From Blastocatellia bacterium AA13 (GTDB taxonomy: Bacteria > Acidobacteriota > Blastocatellia > UBA7656), in assembly GCA_003222245.1 (NCBI GenBank), contig QHVH01000017.1, forward strand, positions 17,168 through 81,167: a stretch of DNA of 64,000 nt, read 5' to 3'. Below the pieces are notes generated by a model. It searched no databases and was not told where the DNA came from. It saw only the letters and a list, made by a program, of their open reading frames with translations. Both the position numbers and the translations under genes were made by a program. The number at the start of each line of letters is the position of its first letter. Position 1 is the first letter of the stretch. Of the stretch, positions 35,484 through 46,049 are shown in pieces.

Positions 35484-35942
35484 AGCTGGCCCTCCGCTGG
35501 ATTTTCTCAAAGAGTGATAGACAGCGAAAGACCGGTTGAAGGGTTATATTAAGTTTCAGTAAGTAGAACGTCTATTCTCGTAAGGACCCATATTCTTGTA
35601 ATCCCGGCTCGCACTTGTGATGTTCGGTATTTCCAATGGCAGGCGAGATGACTGCGCTCCCAGAATCAGGCGTCCTTTTTGATAATCGGAGCCCGGCTCG
35701 GACTTGTCGCGTTCGTTGCGCTCCCAGGAACCGAGCGCAGGCCGAATGCCTGCGCTCCGACGTAGACGTGAGTCGTAACCAAGGCCAACCGTCGAGAATT
35801 TACAAGTAGGAGGGGGCTAGCTTAGCTACTGCTCTTCTTGAAGCGTATCTGCTTGAGACTTCTCACGCCTTGCGAAAAAAGCGGCCGAATTCCCGGCCCA
35901 CCAATTCAACGATGGACCTTACCGGATGTCCTTCTCCGAACA
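35484..35942. other. Intergenic with GC-rich repeat fragments
   Basis: No gene seen. The stretch 35620-35765 contains imperfect copies of TGCGCTCCCAG and an inverted pair GAGCGCAGGC / GCCTGCGCTC near 35738-35758. A related GAGCGCAGGCATTCTG sequence occurs at 57491, so this is a dispersed-repeat fragment. Confidence 0.5.
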
Positions 35943-38129
35943 TCATTCGACTTTGTAGACCTTGCCGCCGAATACGACTATGACTTTTTCACCGAGTGCG
36001 AAGTAGTCGGCTAGCTTCGGCTCCTCAGATATAGTCGCGAAGAACTGATCGCTGCCGAACTTCAGCTCGACTACAGACAGCCTTGATCCGTCCTTGAATT
36101 CGGTATCAATCCATATGTTGTCCTTGAGGAGAAACGTCTTATCGCCGACGGTACGCGTGGTTGCCAGAGTCTGATCGGCTCCGTTTATTCCTTCAGACTC
36201 GCGCAGGGATTTCTCCGCCTTGCTTGCCGCGACATCGGCGCTTCCCGTAATCGTTACCTGCTCGATCGTGCTTCCGAGGCCGCCCGAGCCGCTGCCGGGA
36301 GCGTTGGCGACTCTTGCCCGGGTTGACCTGTCGCGCGGAAGAGGCCGGCTGTTCGCGACCTTGATGTCGTCGGTCACGAGATACGATGTGTAGGGAGTTA
36401 CGATTCCATACCGCGTGCCCAGCGCGACGATTTCGTCTACGAGTTCTTTATTCTGACCGTTGAGCCTCATCTGTTCGAGCAGGTAACCGACGCGCCGCGT
36501 GGCCCACAGTCGAGGCAAAAACTCGTTTCCGGTCTTCTCCGCCGGAAAACTTCGCTCAATGAACGTAAACGTCTGCTCGCGCGACCCCATTTTGCCGCTG
36601 AGGCGAACCGTGCAATTAGCGGAGTGGCTCTTGTAACGCCCGACAAGAGTCAATTGCGATCCTCTGAATAAATCCGGCAGAGAACGCGGGTATATATTCT
36701 CGATCTCGACTCCGCCTCCGAAATCCAGCTTGAGGTCTGATAAGACGGGATAGTTCACTTTCGCGAAGAAGTTCGATATCTTCACTTCGAGATCTTCGTG
36801 CGGCTCGATGTAGTCGCTTGTGCCGCGATTGTCCGCCGAAAGTTTGTCCAGCAGATTGGTATTCACGTCGTATCCGACGCCGAATGCAAACAGCCTGACG
36901 TTAGCGTGATTGGCCGCGGAAGCGTTCTTGATTATCTGGCTTACGTCGGTGACGCCGACCGTGGGCTGCCCGTCGGTTATGAATACAATCATCGAAGGTC
37001 GTTCGTTTCCATGAAAGAGCTTGAGCGCGCCGATTAGGGAATCGTTGATGTTAGTACCGCCTTCAGCCCGCAGATTGTGTATGAAACGCAGCCCTTCCTG
37101 TTTCGCTTCCTTCGAGGCCTCTATAAGCCCGCTCTTCATCAGGTGCTCTTCGCCCGAGAACGAAATGATGTCAAACCGATCCTTTGGTGAGAGCGATTCA
37201 ACTCCGAACCTCAGCGCCGCGCGGGCTTTTTCGATCTTTTCACCGCTCATAGAACCTGAGGTGTCGAGGACGAATACGATGTCCTTGGCGAGCCGCTCCT
37301 CTTCGCTAAGACTCACCTTCGGAGATATGAGCATCAAGAAGTAGCCGTCCTTGCCGGGCTCCCGTTGAGTCAGAAGCGACAACCCGAATTCCTTGTCGGA
37401 CAGCGTGTAGTAGAGCTGAAAGTCTTTTTGGGCGTCCTCGCCGCTTCCTTCAAAGCTCAACCGGGCGCGCTTCTCGCCGTCGCGAGTTATTGAGACCTTG
37501 TGAGAAGGGGAGAATATACTTTTTAAATCGACCGGCGAGTTGATCTCTATGCTGGCGGCCACCTGGCCAATAGGCTGCTGTTGGATTCTCCGGCCCGAGC
37601 CAAGCGGATAGACGTAAGAAACTGTCCCTCCTTCCGCCCTGCTTACCTGCGTGTAAGTCAGATCAATTTTCTTGGAGCTTCTGGGCTCGATCGGAAACAC
37701 ATTCGCGGAGAACAGGTCCTTTCCAACATACTCCAGAAGTCCCGGATCGATCATGCGGCGTACGAGATCGTTGTAGATCTCCCTCGCTCTTGTCCGGTCA
37801 ACTACTTCACCCGCGATTCTCTTGTCGCCTTCATATATCGCGAAGTCGGACAACGACGCGGACTCAGGAATAGGAAAAAAGTATGTACCTTCCAACCGGT
37901 AAGGAGTGTCGTTCTCGAAGACCTGTTCTATCTTTGTAGTTGCAACCTGAGAATCGATCTTCGTGTTGATATTGAGGGATTTGATTTTGAGCACTCTCGG
38001 CAGGGGCTGAGCGTGCGGTAAGGGTGGGCACGAATGGCAGGGTCGAGGAACTATAACACCCTGCCCGAATGCTGCTCCGGATATGAGTAAGGAGAATCCC
38101 AGAGCGGCCATTATTGTTTTCATTTTCAT
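35943..38129 (-). CDS. Exported VIT + vWA domain protein (inter-alpha-inhibitor-like)
   Basis: A 728-residue exported protein. After a signal peptide (about 1-23) comes a VIT domain (about 40-165; ATTKIEQVFENDTPYRLEGTYFFPIPESA, given here by its start and end at roughly residues 60-90). A von Willebrand A domain follows (about 275-440) with the metal site DTSGSMSG intact, then a C-terminal beta region. This architecture is common in bacteria as a secreted adhesion-type protein of unknown role. The frame is open to 38261, but the extra 44 residues are not signal-like; the ATG at 38129 (or 38123) starts a normal signal peptide. Confidence 0.88.
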   Translation of the reverse strand: MKMKTIMAALGFSLLISGAAFGQGVIVPRPCHSCPPLPHAQPLPRVLKIKSLNINTKIDSQVATTKIEQVFENDTPYRLEGTYFFPIPESASLSDFAIYEGDKRIAGEVVDRTRAREIYNDLVRRMIDPGLLEYVGKDLFSANVFPIEPRSSKKIDLTYTQVSRAEGGTVSYVYPLGSGRRIQQQPIGQVAASIEINSPVDLKSIFSPSHKVSITRDGEKRARLSFEGSGEDAQKDFQLYYTLSDKEFGLSLLTQREPGKDGYFLMLISPKVSLSEEERLAKDIVFVLDTSGSMSGEKIEKARAALRFGVESLSPKDRFDIISFSGEEHLMKSGLIEASKEAKQEGLRFIHNLRAEGGTNINDSLIGALKLFHGNERPSMIVFITDGQPTVGVTDVSQIIKNASAANHANVRLFAFGVGYDVNTNLLDKLSADNRGTSDYIEPHEDLEVKISNFFAKVNYPVLSDLKLDFGGGVEIENIYPRSLPDLFRGSQLTLVGRYKSHSANCTVRLSGKMGSREQTFTFIERSFPAEKTGNEFLPRLWATRRVGYLLEQMRLNGQNKELVDEIVALGTRYGIVTPYTSYLVTDDIKVANSRPLPRDRSTRARVANAPGSGSGGLGSTIEQVTITGSADVAASKAEKSLRESEGINGADQTLATTRTVGDKTFLLKDNIWIDTEFKDGSRLSVVELKFGSDQFFATISEEPKLADYFALGEKVIVVFGGKVYKVE

Positions 38130-38445
38130 TTTTGCCGGACTCCGTTTTTGATGGCTAGATGGGAGGCTGCCCAAGAATATTTTCTTGAAAGCTCCAGTCC
38201 GTGCTCTGGCTTGAGAGCCTCCCGTCAACCTAATGAACCAGGAGGCTCGAAGTCTTTGCATTTTTTTTCATGGATTAAAGATAAGACAGCCGGAGTGTAG
38301 TCGCGGGCCGCCCGACGAGGGCTCGTCTGGCGATGACGGTGTGCTCTAAAACTTGTATAGGGGCAGGCACGGAGGCCCGCCCCTACATTGTTTTTCAGTG
38401 TCTCATAAAATGGAGATCACTCCGTTACGCATTCAAGTCACAACT
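38130..38445. other. Intergenic with terminator-like GC-rich hairpin
   Basis: No gene. TAGGGGCAGGC (38358-38368) and GCCCGCCCCTA (38375-38385) pair around ACGGAG; on the minus strand this lies 61 bp after the stop of the S1/P1 nuclease gene and probably ends its transcript. The sequence resembles widespread GC-rich intergenic repeats. Confidence 0.6.
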
Positions 38446-39336
38446 CTAAGACTTGCCCGACGAGTCCAGCCACGCCGTGTACCACAAGTTAGCCAGCATC
38501 TGTGACCCGGCCGCCAGCCGCTCCGCAACGAATTTCTTTGCTTCGGGCGAGGCATTGCTGCCTTCCCAACGCGCCGTCTTTTCCATTGCGTAGAGCTTGT
38601 CGACATTCGAATACGTCTCGAGGAGATACTTCATAATGTCCGCAAATGGATCCTTGAGCCGCTCCGCGGGCTTAACAAGAGAGCTGAAATCATCCGGCTT
38701 AATTCGAGCCCTGACAAACTCGCTCTCGAATCTTCCGTGCAGCGGTTCTCGCGTCGAAAGGTTGGAGTTAGTGCTGCCGCTCCAGCCATTGTAATGAATA
38801 GTGGCATGCAGCGGCTGCGAGCCGTCCGCTACATAATGGCCGAGGACCCCAGCGTAATAGACTATATTCTGTTCGATCTGCTCGCGCTCGGCGGCTCGCT
38901 GAGGATCGCGCCATAAGCGAAACATGACCTGAACCTTCTCATACCCTTCCAGAATCGAGTACGGCAGGTAGCCGACGAGCTTGGGATCCTTTCCGTGCGT
39001 TCGGAGCCAGTCCGTATACTTGTAGCGGTCGTCCGGTAGGCCGTCGAAATTCTCAGGCTTGTCTATATCGACAAAATGATCCGGTCCGTTGATCTCGCGA
39101 AGCGCGCTGTACAATTCCCGAGTGTCGCGCCATCGATCCGGCTCCGGCCCGAGATATGAAAGACGCGTTGAAGCATTCCTGAAAAAAGCGGGCATGTCGT
39201 CCGGCAATTTCTGAGCGGCGACAAGGTTGATGAAGCGATGTCCGTCATCGCCCCACGCGCGAGAGCGCGGAGCGCTTACGAACATAAGACACATTGCAAT
39301 TGACAGAGCGGTCAGAGCAATCACACGGTTTCTCAT
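38446..39336 (-). CDS. Secreted S1/P1-nuclease-like zinc enzyme
   Basis: A 296-residue protein with a signal peptide (about 1-27) that leaves a mature N-terminus beginning with Trp in AWGDDGHRF. In S1/P1 nucleases and zinc phospholipases C the N-terminal Trp and the nearby His ligate the trinuclear zinc centre. Other ligand blocks are visible: GPDHFVDID and the HYVADGSQPLHAT helix with His and Asp. The family degrades single-stranded nucleic acids or phospholipids; which applies here is unknown. It is exported alone, with the prkA operon upstream on the same strand. Confidence 0.85.
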   Translation of the reverse strand: MRNRVIALTALSIAMCLMFVSAPRSRAWGDDGHRFINLVAAQKLPDDMPAFFRNASTRLSYLGPEPDRWRDTRELYSALREINGPDHFVDIDKPENFDGLPDDRYKYTDWLRTHGKDPKLVGYLPYSILEGYEKVQVMFRLWRDPQRAAEREQIEQNIVYYAGVLGHYVADGSQPLHATIHYNGWSGSTNSNLSTREPLHGRFESEFVRARIKPDDFSSLVKPAERLKDPFADIMKYLLETYSNVDKLYAMEKTARWEGSNASPEAKKFVAERLAAGSQMLANLWYTAWLDSSGKS

Positions 39337-39408
39337 AAGAGGTTTCAGATCTCCAATCAGGCGAGTTTATACGGTTGAGAAGAAAAACTATGCGTGCGAT
39401 GTTTTGAC

Positions 39409-40827
39409 TCAATCCTCGTCGTGCTCGCTGCCGTCGTAATGCAGCACCAGCGAATCGCCGTCGAGAATAGTTTCAAGATGGACGGGACGACCCCATAGCC
39501 TGTGTACGTATTCGAGGGTTTTTCTGCCGTATTTCATATCGAGGTCGACGCCCTCGTGTCGATGCTTCAAGTAAAGCTCGTGGTTTCCATTATAATCGCC
39601 GTCCGTTATTTCTATATAGGGGAACCCGAAATTGGTCATGTTTCCGACAAGATGGTTCCGCACGCGCTCCCATTTCTTTTCGGTAATGGTCCACTCTTCT
39701 TCGTCCACAAGCTCATAAACAAAGAGATCCAGTTCATCGCACAGTTCTTCGGTGAGATAGTTTCTGAGGAACGATGCGTCATTATCGAGTTCGCGAACTT
39801 CGAACATCTTTTCGCGGCCGGTTCCGCCGGTCAGTTTCAATTTTTCCCGATCCTCCTTGCTTGGATCGTCCCAGCGCTTTTCGATGTTCTCAAATATCTT
39901 GTAGCCGAGATAATACGGATTCAACTGTCCCTTGTGCGGAGAAACAACGCCGGCATGAAGCTCCGCGAATTCCAAGTAATCGTGCGTGGGAAGATCCATC
40001 TCGCGCATTATCCGGGAGTGCCAGATCGAGGCCCAGCCCTCGTTCATTATTTTGGTCTGCATCTGCGGCACGAAGTATTCCATTTCCTCGTGCAACATCG
40101 CCATTATGTCTCTCTGCCAATCCTCGAGCGTCGGAGAGTGCTTCATCAGAAAGTAAACGATGTCTTTCTCCGGCAGCGCCGGGCCGGACTTGACCTTGTC
40201 ATCCGCCCCTTGGGGGCCTCCGCTTTTCGCTTCGATCTCAGCCGGCGACAAAAGATCATCGTATTTCCCCTGAGGCCGCGACTCATTCTTTTTCTTCTTC
40301 GGATCAGGCTCTGTCTTTCTGATAAAGACGTTCGGGTCGATGTGTTCTTCGATAGACAGCACGGCGTCGAGAAACTGTTCCACGACTTTTCTACCGTAGG
40401 TAAACTCGTATTCGCTCATGCGTCTCGCGTGAAGGGCCGCCTCGTCCACCATTCGTCGATTCGTCCGAGAAAAATAGGCGTTGTTCTTGAAAAAGTCCAC
40501 GTGGCCGAGGACGTGGGCTATCACCATCTTGTTCTGAATAGGAGAATTTGTCTCGAGAAGAAAGCCGTAAGAGGGATTCGAGTTTATTACGACTTCATAT
40601 ATCTTCGACAAGCCGAAGTCGTACATCATTTTCATTCGATGATAGGCCTTGCCGAAGGTCCAGTGTGAATAGCGGCCCGGCAGCGCGTATGATCCGATTT
40701 CATACATTACCGAGGCAGGCACGATTTCGAAGTGAACCGGAAAAGGGTCAAGGCCGAACTTGCCGACGGCAATATCCCAGATCTGCTCGATTGCGGTCTC
40801 AAGCTCTTTAACTTCCCGATCGATCAT
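39409..40827 (-). CDS. SpoVR family protein
   Basis: A 472-residue SpoVR-like protein. Signature blocks: [53 protein letters not shown] and [18 protein letters not shown]. The HVLGH and HxxxFxxN pattern is metalloprotease-like but catalysis is not proven for the family. It is usually encoded with PrkA and a DUF444 protein, exactly as here (order prkA, DUF444, spoVR), with 26 bp to the DUF444 gene. In enterobacteria the equivalent yeaG-yeaH-ycgB set responds to starvation; here regulation is unknown. Confidence 0.95.
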   Translation of the reverse strand: MIDREVKELETAIEQIWDIAVGKFGLDPFPVHFEIVPASVMYEIGSYALPGRYSHWTFGKAYHRMKMMYDFGLSKIYEVVINSNPSYGFLLETNSPIQNKMVIAHVLGHVDFFKNNAYFSRTNRRMVDEAALHARRMSEYEFTYGRKVVEQFLDAVLSIEEHIDPNVFIRKTEPDPKKKKNESRPQGKYDDLLSPAEIEAKSGGPQGADDKVKSGPALPEKDIVYFLMKHSPTLEDWQRDIMAMLHEEMEYFVPQMQTKIMNEGWASIWHSRIMREMDLPTHDYLEFAELHAGVVSPHKGQLNPYYLGYKIFENIEKRWDDPSKEDREKLKLTGGTGREKMFEVRELDNDASFLRNYLTEELCDELDLFVYELVDEEEWTITEKKWERVRNHLVGNMTNFGFPYIEITDGDYNGNHELYLKHRHEGVDLDMKYGRKTLEYVHRLWGRPVHLETILDGDSLVLHYDGSEHDED

Positions 40828-40853
40828 CCAACTCTCTCAAGCCGCTTCGCTTC

Positions 40854-42020
40854 TTAAGCCGCTTCGCCGCGCTTCCCGAAAAACTCCTTCAGCGCCGGAT
40901 AGACGTCTTCCTTATCGTCGATGCGAACGCCGACAAATCGATCCTGACTCTTCAGCCTGTCTTTGAAGATCGACAACAGAGCGCCGGACGAGCGCCGATA
41001 ACTTGAAGCTCCCTCCTCGCCGATTTCACCATAGCCGAACAGATTGCAAGTAGTGATCAGCGAATCCGCCAGCCGCACGGCTTCGTCGTTGTCGGAGTAG
41101 TAATTGTCTCCATCTGAAAAATGGAACGGGTACACGTTCCATTGAGCGGGAGGAAAGCGCTCCGCGATAATATCAATAGCGAGCTTGTAGGCGGACGAAA
41201 CAACGGTGCCTCCGGATTCACCCTGGGTGAAGAACTGTTCCTCGGTGACCTCGCGCGCCTCGGTGTGATGGCTTATGAAGACGATCTTCACCTGATCGTA
41301 TTTGGTCTTCAAAAATCGCACCATCCAAAAGTAAAACGAACGGGCTATATACTTCTTGAACTCACCCATGGATCCCGATACGTCCATCATCGCGATGACA
41401 ACGGCGTTGGATTCATAGGTGATCTGTTCTTCCCATGTCTTGTAGCGCAAATCTTCTTTTTTGAACGGGCCGAGATTGGCCTCGCCGCTTTTACGAGCAC
41501 GCCGCCTGATGTTCTCAACCATGCTGCGGCGCTTGTCCAGGTTCGCGAGGATGCCCGAACGGCGAATCTCGGTAAACTTGGTGGTCTTGGAAGGAACTGC
41601 GTGTTTGGCCTTTTCTTCAAGATAAGGCAGGTGAAGATCCTCGAAGATCAGCGCGGCGATCTCATCGATATCGACCTCGGCTTCATAGTATTCCTTGCCC
41701 GGCTGTGCTCCAGCCCCGGGGCCGCGGCCGGGCCCCTGACCGCCCGAGTCGCCTTCGCGAGCGATGACATCACCGACTTTTGTGTTTCCGTCGCCGGTGC
41801 CTACGTGCTTCTTCTTGCGATAATCGAATCTGAATTTGTACTCGTCCAGCGCGCGAATCGGCACCTTCACGACGCGTTTGCCGTCGGAAAGAATTATCGA
41901 TTCATTCGAGACAATGGAGCCGAGGTTCTTCTTGATCGCGTCACGCACTCTCTCCTTGTGACGCTCCTGATCGATCTGTCCCTTGCGCTGAAGCGACCAA
42001 TCGTTTCTTGTTACGGACAT
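40854..42020 (-). CDS. DUF444 (YeaH/YhbH) vWA-type protein
   Basis: A 388-residue member of the YeaH/YhbH family. An N-terminal charged helical part (ERHKERVRDAIKKNL) and a Gly-rich disordered stretch (around 85-110) lead to a vWA-like domain with MMDVSGSMGEF, the metal-ion site. SHHTEAREVTEEQFF and SGGTVVSSAY are diagnostic of the family. It acts with the PrkA kinase in stress and sporulation-like responses in other bacteria. The frame extends to a TTG at 42068; the ATG at 42020 is the normal start (MSVTRNDW). Middle gene of the operon. Confidence 0.94.
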   Translation of the reverse strand: MSVTRNDWSLQRKGQIDQERHKERVRDAIKKNLGSIVSNESIILSDGKRVVKVPIRALDEYKFRFDYRKKKHVGTGDGNTKVGDVIAREGDSGGQGPGRGPGAGAQPGKEYYEAEVDIDEIAALIFEDLHLPYLEEKAKHAVPSKTTKFTEIRRSGILANLDKRRSMVENIRRRARKSGEANLGPFKKEDLRYKTWEEQITYESNAVVIAMMDVSGSMGEFKKYIARSFYFWMVRFLKTKYDQVKIVFISHHTEAREVTEEQFFTQGESGGTVVSSAYKLAIDIIAERFPPAQWNVYPFHFSDGDNYYSDNDEAVRLADSLITTCNLFGYGEIGEEGASSYRRSSGALLSIFKDRLKSQDRFVGVRIDDKEDVYPALKEFFGKRGEAA

Positions 42021-42099
42021 GCTATTCCCAACCTCTTTGCGGTCGGCCTCGCCGCACCGTGCGAACAACGGGATCGAAACCTGCTGCCGGCCTCGAGCC

Positions 42100-44025
42100 T
42101 CATCGCGACAGCAGCGTGCCCACGTAACTCAGCAGCTCGTTGGCGCACACGGTGCAATAGCCGTGTTGGGAAACGAGCCGGTCCAGCACCTCATTAATCC
42201 TGCGAAGCTGATCCGCGTCGGGCTGCTTGGCCGAGGTCGTGATCTTAACGACATCCTTAAGGTCGGAGAATATCTTCTTCTCGATGGCCTCTTTCAATCG
42301 TTCGTGAGAGTTGTACTCGAACGGTTTGCCCTTTCGAGCGTGGCTTGAGATCCGAATCAGTATCTCCTGCCTGAATGTGTTCTTTGCGTTCTCACTTATG
42401 CCTATCTGTTCCTCGATCGAACGCATCAGCTTTTCATCCGGCTCGATTTCTTCTTCGGTGATCGGATCTTTCAGCTTCTCCTTGTTGCAATAGGCTTCTA
42501 CGTTGTCGAGATAGTTATTGCAGATGCCTTTTGCCATCTCTTCAAAGGAATAGACGAACGCCCTTTGAACCTCGTTCTTCGCGATATCGTCGTATTCGCG
42601 GCGGGCGACCGAGACGAGATTCAGATAACGCTCGCGCTGCTCGCCCGAAATGCCGGTGTGCTGCTCGAAGCCGTCCTTGATCGCGCGCAGCGCGTCGATT
42701 GGATTGATACAGGTAATGTTGTCTTTTACCAGAGCGGTCGAGAGCCGATTGATGATGTAGCGGGGACTGATTCCGTCCATTCCCTCCCTGACGGTATCGT
42801 CCTGAAGCTCTCGAACATCCTTGGACTTGAAGCCCTCTACATCTTCGCCGTCGTACAGCTTCATCTTCTTAACAATGTCGATGCTCGACTTCTTCGGCTC
42901 TTCAAGCCTCGTCATCACGGCGAACATAGCGGCGATCTTGAGCGAATTCGGCGCGAGATGAATGTTGCGAAGTACTTCGGATTGATTCAGGAGCTTGTCG
43001 TAGATTCGCTCCTCCTGCGATACCTTCAGATTGTAGGGAACTCGAATCATTATGATTCGGTCCTGTAGCGCTTCGCTCTTCTTGTTGGCTACAAAAGACA
43101 GATACTCGTTTTCGTTTGTGTGAGAGAGGATCGATTCGTCGGCGTAGATCATCGCGAACCGGCCGGTCTTTATGCTCTGTTCCTGGCTCAGGGTCAGCAG
43201 CGAGTAAAGGAATTTCTCATCGACCTTCAGCATTTCGACGAACTCCATAACGCCGCGGTTCGCGATGTTGAGCTCGCCGTCGAACCGATACGCGCGAGGA
43301 TCGGATTCCACACCCACCTCGCCGATGGTGGACAGATCGATCGAGCCGGTCAGTTCGGTGATGTCCTGGGACTTCGGGTCCGAAGGCGCGAAGGTGCCGA
43401 TTCCGATTCGCTCTTTTTCAGAGAAGAGGATGCGGTGCACCAGCACGTCTTCGTGTCGGCCGTGATAAACGTGTTCGAGATTGTAACGGCATTGAGGGCA
43501 CAGCTCCCCTTCGATGTAGATCCCGTAGTGACGCTCGACCTCCGGGCGCAGCTCGGGCGGTATCAGATGCAGCGGTTCTTCGTGCATCGGACAGTCTTTT
43601 ATGGCGTAGACCGCGCCGCTCGGCGTATGGGTATAGGCCTCCATCCCGCGTTTGAGCAGCGTCACTATCGTGGATTTGCCGCCGCCGACCGGACCCATCA
43701 AAAGGAGGATGCGTTTCCGCACCTCGAGCCGCTGTCCGGCTGATTTAAAGTATTCAACTATTTTTGAAATAGGCCCTTCGATGCCGAAGAGCTCGCTGCT
43801 GAAGAATCTGTAGCGTGTGATCTCGTCCCGGGAGCCTTCATTCACTTTCTCGACCCCGGCGTTGACGACCATGTCGCAGATTCGCGCGTGGGATAGCTTT
43901 GATACGTTGGGGTTTTGCAGTACTAGTTCAAAGTAATCACGAAATGTTCCGTCCCAGGATAGCCTTTCGCGGTCCCGGCGATGTGTTTCAAGGAGCTCGC
44001 TGATATTGAAATCGCTTTTCTCCAT
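42100..44025 (-). CDS. prkA: PrkA-type serine protein kinase (AAA-like ATPase)
   Basis: A 641-residue PrkA protein. The N-terminal AAA-like part carries the Walker A motif GPVGGGKST near residue 110 and the Cys pair CPQC within the family's zinc-type loop; the C-terminal kinase-like domain includes the conserved YNSHERLKEAIEKKIF region. PrkA (YeaG in E. coli) phosphorylates serine substrates and has been reported as a Lon-like ATP-dependent protease in Bacillus. The ATG at 44025 follows a perfect GGAGGTT site; an upstream in-frame start at 44046 is ignored. First gene of the prkA-DUF444-spoVR operon. Confidence 0.95.
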   Translation of the reverse strand: MEKSDFNISELLETHRRDRERLSWDGTFRDYFELVLQNPNVSKLSHARICDMVVNAGVEKVNEGSRDEITRYRFFSSELFGIEGPISKIVEYFKSAGQRLEVRKRILLLMGPVGGGKSTIVTLLKRGMEAYTHTPSGAVYAIKDCPMHEEPLHLIPPELRPEVERHYGIYIEGELCPQCRYNLEHVYHGRHEDVLVHRILFSEKERIGIGTFAPSDPKSQDITELTGSIDLSTIGEVGVESDPRAYRFDGELNIANRGVMEFVEMLKVDEKFLYSLLTLSQEQSIKTGRFAMIYADESILSHTNENEYLSFVANKKSEALQDRIIMIRVPYNLKVSQEERIYDKLLNQSEVLRNIHLAPNSLKIAAMFAVMTRLEEPKKSSIDIVKKMKLYDGEDVEGFKSKDVRELQDDTVREGMDGISPRYIINRLSTALVKDNITCINPIDALRAIKDGFEQHTGISGEQRERYLNLVSVARREYDDIAKNEVQRAFVYSFEEMAKGICNNYLDNVEAYCNKEKLKDPITEEEIEPDEKLMRSIEEQIGISENAKNTFRQEILIRISSHARKGKPFEYNSHERLKEAIEKKIFSDLKDVVKITTSAKQPDADQLRRINEVLDRLVSQHGYCTVCANELLSYVGTLLSR

Positions 44026-44557
44026 AAAATAACCTCCGATTCCCACTTTGGAGGCCGACCGGCGGCACTATGATGCCCACAACTCAAACCGGGCAGCTCA
44101 GCCAAAGTTGCGCGAGCGTTAGAGCCGCGCTCTACGTTCGAATAGGGGTCAACTAACCCGGATCGCTTCGCCAGCCATCCACCCGAGCATTTTATACGGC
44201 CGCACTCAAGGTAGATGACGTTCTCTTCGTGCTTGCTCAACAACACTTGTTATCAAACATCTGGGCAGCTTCCCCGAGTGGCTTGGATTATAGCACACGG
44301 CGCAAGGCGTCACTCTCGAGGCCAAACAATCCTTCTGTGAGCCGGCCTCTCACGCCTCATACCTGTATTCGACAATTGCCGCCGCGCTAAAACAGCAGGC
44401 GGACTTGTTACGCCGAGTTCGCTTATAGAACAGCCTAAGTTCCTTCGGCAACTGTTAATTTCCATTGGAACGGCGCTTCGAAAGGCATCTTCGTACACCG
44501 AACCGCTCCGACGGTGACCCGCGAGCCATCAAGCACCTATAATGCCACTCGAATGTA
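44026..44557. other. Divergent intergenic region upstream of prkA
   Basis: About 530 bp holding the promoters of prkA (minus) and of the methyltransferase gene (plus). No protein-like frame or RNA gene recognised. Confidence 0.5.
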
Positions 44558-45478
44558 ATGGACCAATACACTAAGAAAACAAAGATATGGCTTGAACAAC
44601 GGTTCAGCGCGGTAGACGAGTCCGGTATCTATATAGCGCACCAGCCGATTTATGGCTTCCATGGATTTCATTGCGAGCCCGCGCTTATCGAGAAGTACAT
44701 TCGGACTTATCAGATCATGAAAACGCTGGCTCAACTGGAGTTCGGTTCGTTTTTGGATGCCGGCGGCGCGGAGGGTTACCGCGCCGGTCTCGTTAGGAGG
44801 TTTTTCGGAGTTCAATCACGAAGCTGCGACCTCTCCGAAGAAGCTTGCAAGCGGGCTCGCGATATTTTCGGCATCGATTCGGACGCGGCCGACCTCCACA
44901 ACCTCCCTTATCGCGACGGCTCCTTCGACGTTGTGCTATGCAGCGAGAGCATCGAGCACCTGCCGGATTTCAGAGCGGGCGTCAGAGAGCTACTCCGGGT
45001 TGCTCGCAACGCGTTAATCGTCACGGTTCCGCACGAATCACAAGAGTCCGTGGCTCACAGCGTTGACCAGCACCTTCCTCACGGACATCTTCACAGTTTC
45101 GATCTCGCCAGCTTCGATTTTTTGAAGCACGAAGGCTACAGCGTATCCAGCCGGAGAATAGTCAGTCCTCATTTGAGCCTTCTTGCCTCGTTGCTGCCCA
45201 TTAAGAACATCGAGCAGGGTTCTCGATTCCCGGAAACGATCTATCGTGTTTACAATGCGGCAGTACCGCTTTTGAAAAAACTGCAAAGTAATTGGGTAGC
45301 CGCGGCACTGATCCAGTTGGATGAGAAACTCTGCGCGATCTCGTCGCGGTACAACGCCGCGCTCTTCGTGATTCTTAAAGAGCCATCCGCGAGCTTGAGA
45401 GAAAACAAAAGGAAAATATCCGCGAAGCAGATCGTCGAGTTCCGCGTGCCTTATCACGAGATTGGACACCGGCGATAA
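44558..45478 (+). CDS. Class I SAM-dependent methyltransferase
   Basis: A 306-residue protein with a Rossmann methyltransferase core (about 60-170). FLDAGGAEGYRAGLV is motif I, DSDAADLHNLPYRDGSFDVVLCSESIEHLP covers motifs II-IV (residues roughly 110-140), and VARNALIVTVPHE follows. The substrate cannot be told; this type acts on small molecules, lipids or sugars. His-rich HLPHGHLHSF in the C-terminal half may shape the substrate pocket. It is followed by a DinB-like gene 60 bp later on the same strand. Confidence 0.87.
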   Translation: MDQYTKKTKIWLEQRFSAVDESGIYIAHQPIYGFHGFHCEPALIEKYIRTYQIMKTLAQLEFGSFLDAGGAEGYRAGLVRRFFGVQSRSCDLSEEACKRARDIFGIDSDAADLHNLPYRDGSFDVVLCSESIEHLPDFRAGVRELLRVARNALIVTVPHESQESVAHSVDQHLPHGHLHSFDLASFDFLKHEGYSVSSRRIVSPHLSLLASLLPIKNIEQGSRFPETIYRVYNAAVPLLKKLQSNWVAAALIQLDEKLCAISSRYNAALFVILKEPSASLRENKRKISAKQIVEFRVPYHEIGHRR

Positions 45479-45538
45479 TTTTCTTATACCTTATAGCACC
45501 GTAACGAAACTCGATTACAAATTGTCTGGAGGTTTATC

Positions 45539-46045
45539 ATGTCGTTCAGCCAATCACTGCTGCCGGAGTTCGATCACGAGATGGCAAATACTCGCAAAAC
45601 GCTCGAACGAATCCCTGATGAAAAGTTCGATTGGAAGCCGCACCAGAAGTCGTTCGCAATGGGAGAGCTCGCCAGTCACGTAGCAAACTTGCCAGGCTGG
45701 GCTACGCTTACCATAACCTCTGATTCTTTCGATATGGCTCCCGGCGGCAAAGAGCTGAAGAACCCGACTGCCTCGTCAGCCTCCGATTTGTTGGCTACAT
45801 TCGATAAAAACGTAGCAGCCGCGCGAGAGTCAATCGCGCAAGCGACGGACGAAGATCTGTTGAAACCATGGTCGCTTCTTTCCAATGGGCAATCGGTTCT
45901 CACAATGCCGAAAATTGCGGTGCTGCGAAGCTTCGTGATGAATCATATTATTCACCACCGCGCCCAACTGGGTGTTTACCTGAGGCTAAACGATATTCCG
46001 GTGCCGTCAATCTACGGACCGTCCGCGGACGAAGAAGGTATGTAG
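45539..46045 (+). CDS. DinB-family four-helix protein
   Basis: A 168-residue DinB/YfiT-like four-helix bundle. The three-His metal site pattern is present: His in FDHEMANT region and SHVANLPGW, and the C-terminal NHIIHHRAQLGVYLRL motif. Many members are metal-dependent thiol transferases or unknown. ATG at 45539 follows TGGAGG at 7 bases. It converges on truB, with 5 bp between the stops. It is one of three DinB-like genes in this window. Confidence 0.9.
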   Translation: MSFSQSLLPEFDHEMANTRKTLERIPDEKFDWKPHQKSFAMGELASHVANLPGWATLTITSDSFDMAPGGKELKNPTASSASDLLATFDKNVAAARESIAQATDEDLLKPWSLLSNGQSVLTMPKIAVLRSFVMNHIIHHRAQLGVYLRLNDIPVPSIYGPSADEEGM

Positions 46046-46049
46046 GAGA

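Noticed and set aside
35943..38261. Longer start for the VIT/vWA protein at 38261
   Set aside because: The extra 44 residues precede a clear signal peptide and show no conserved sense.
39502..40668. Plus-strand frame of 388 codons opposite spoVR
   Set aside because: Shadow of a conserved gene in GC-rich DNA; composition and lack of motifs show no protein selection.
41121..42197. Plus-strand frame of 358 codons opposite the DUF444 gene
   Set aside because: Antisense shadow, as above; it also crosses into prkA.
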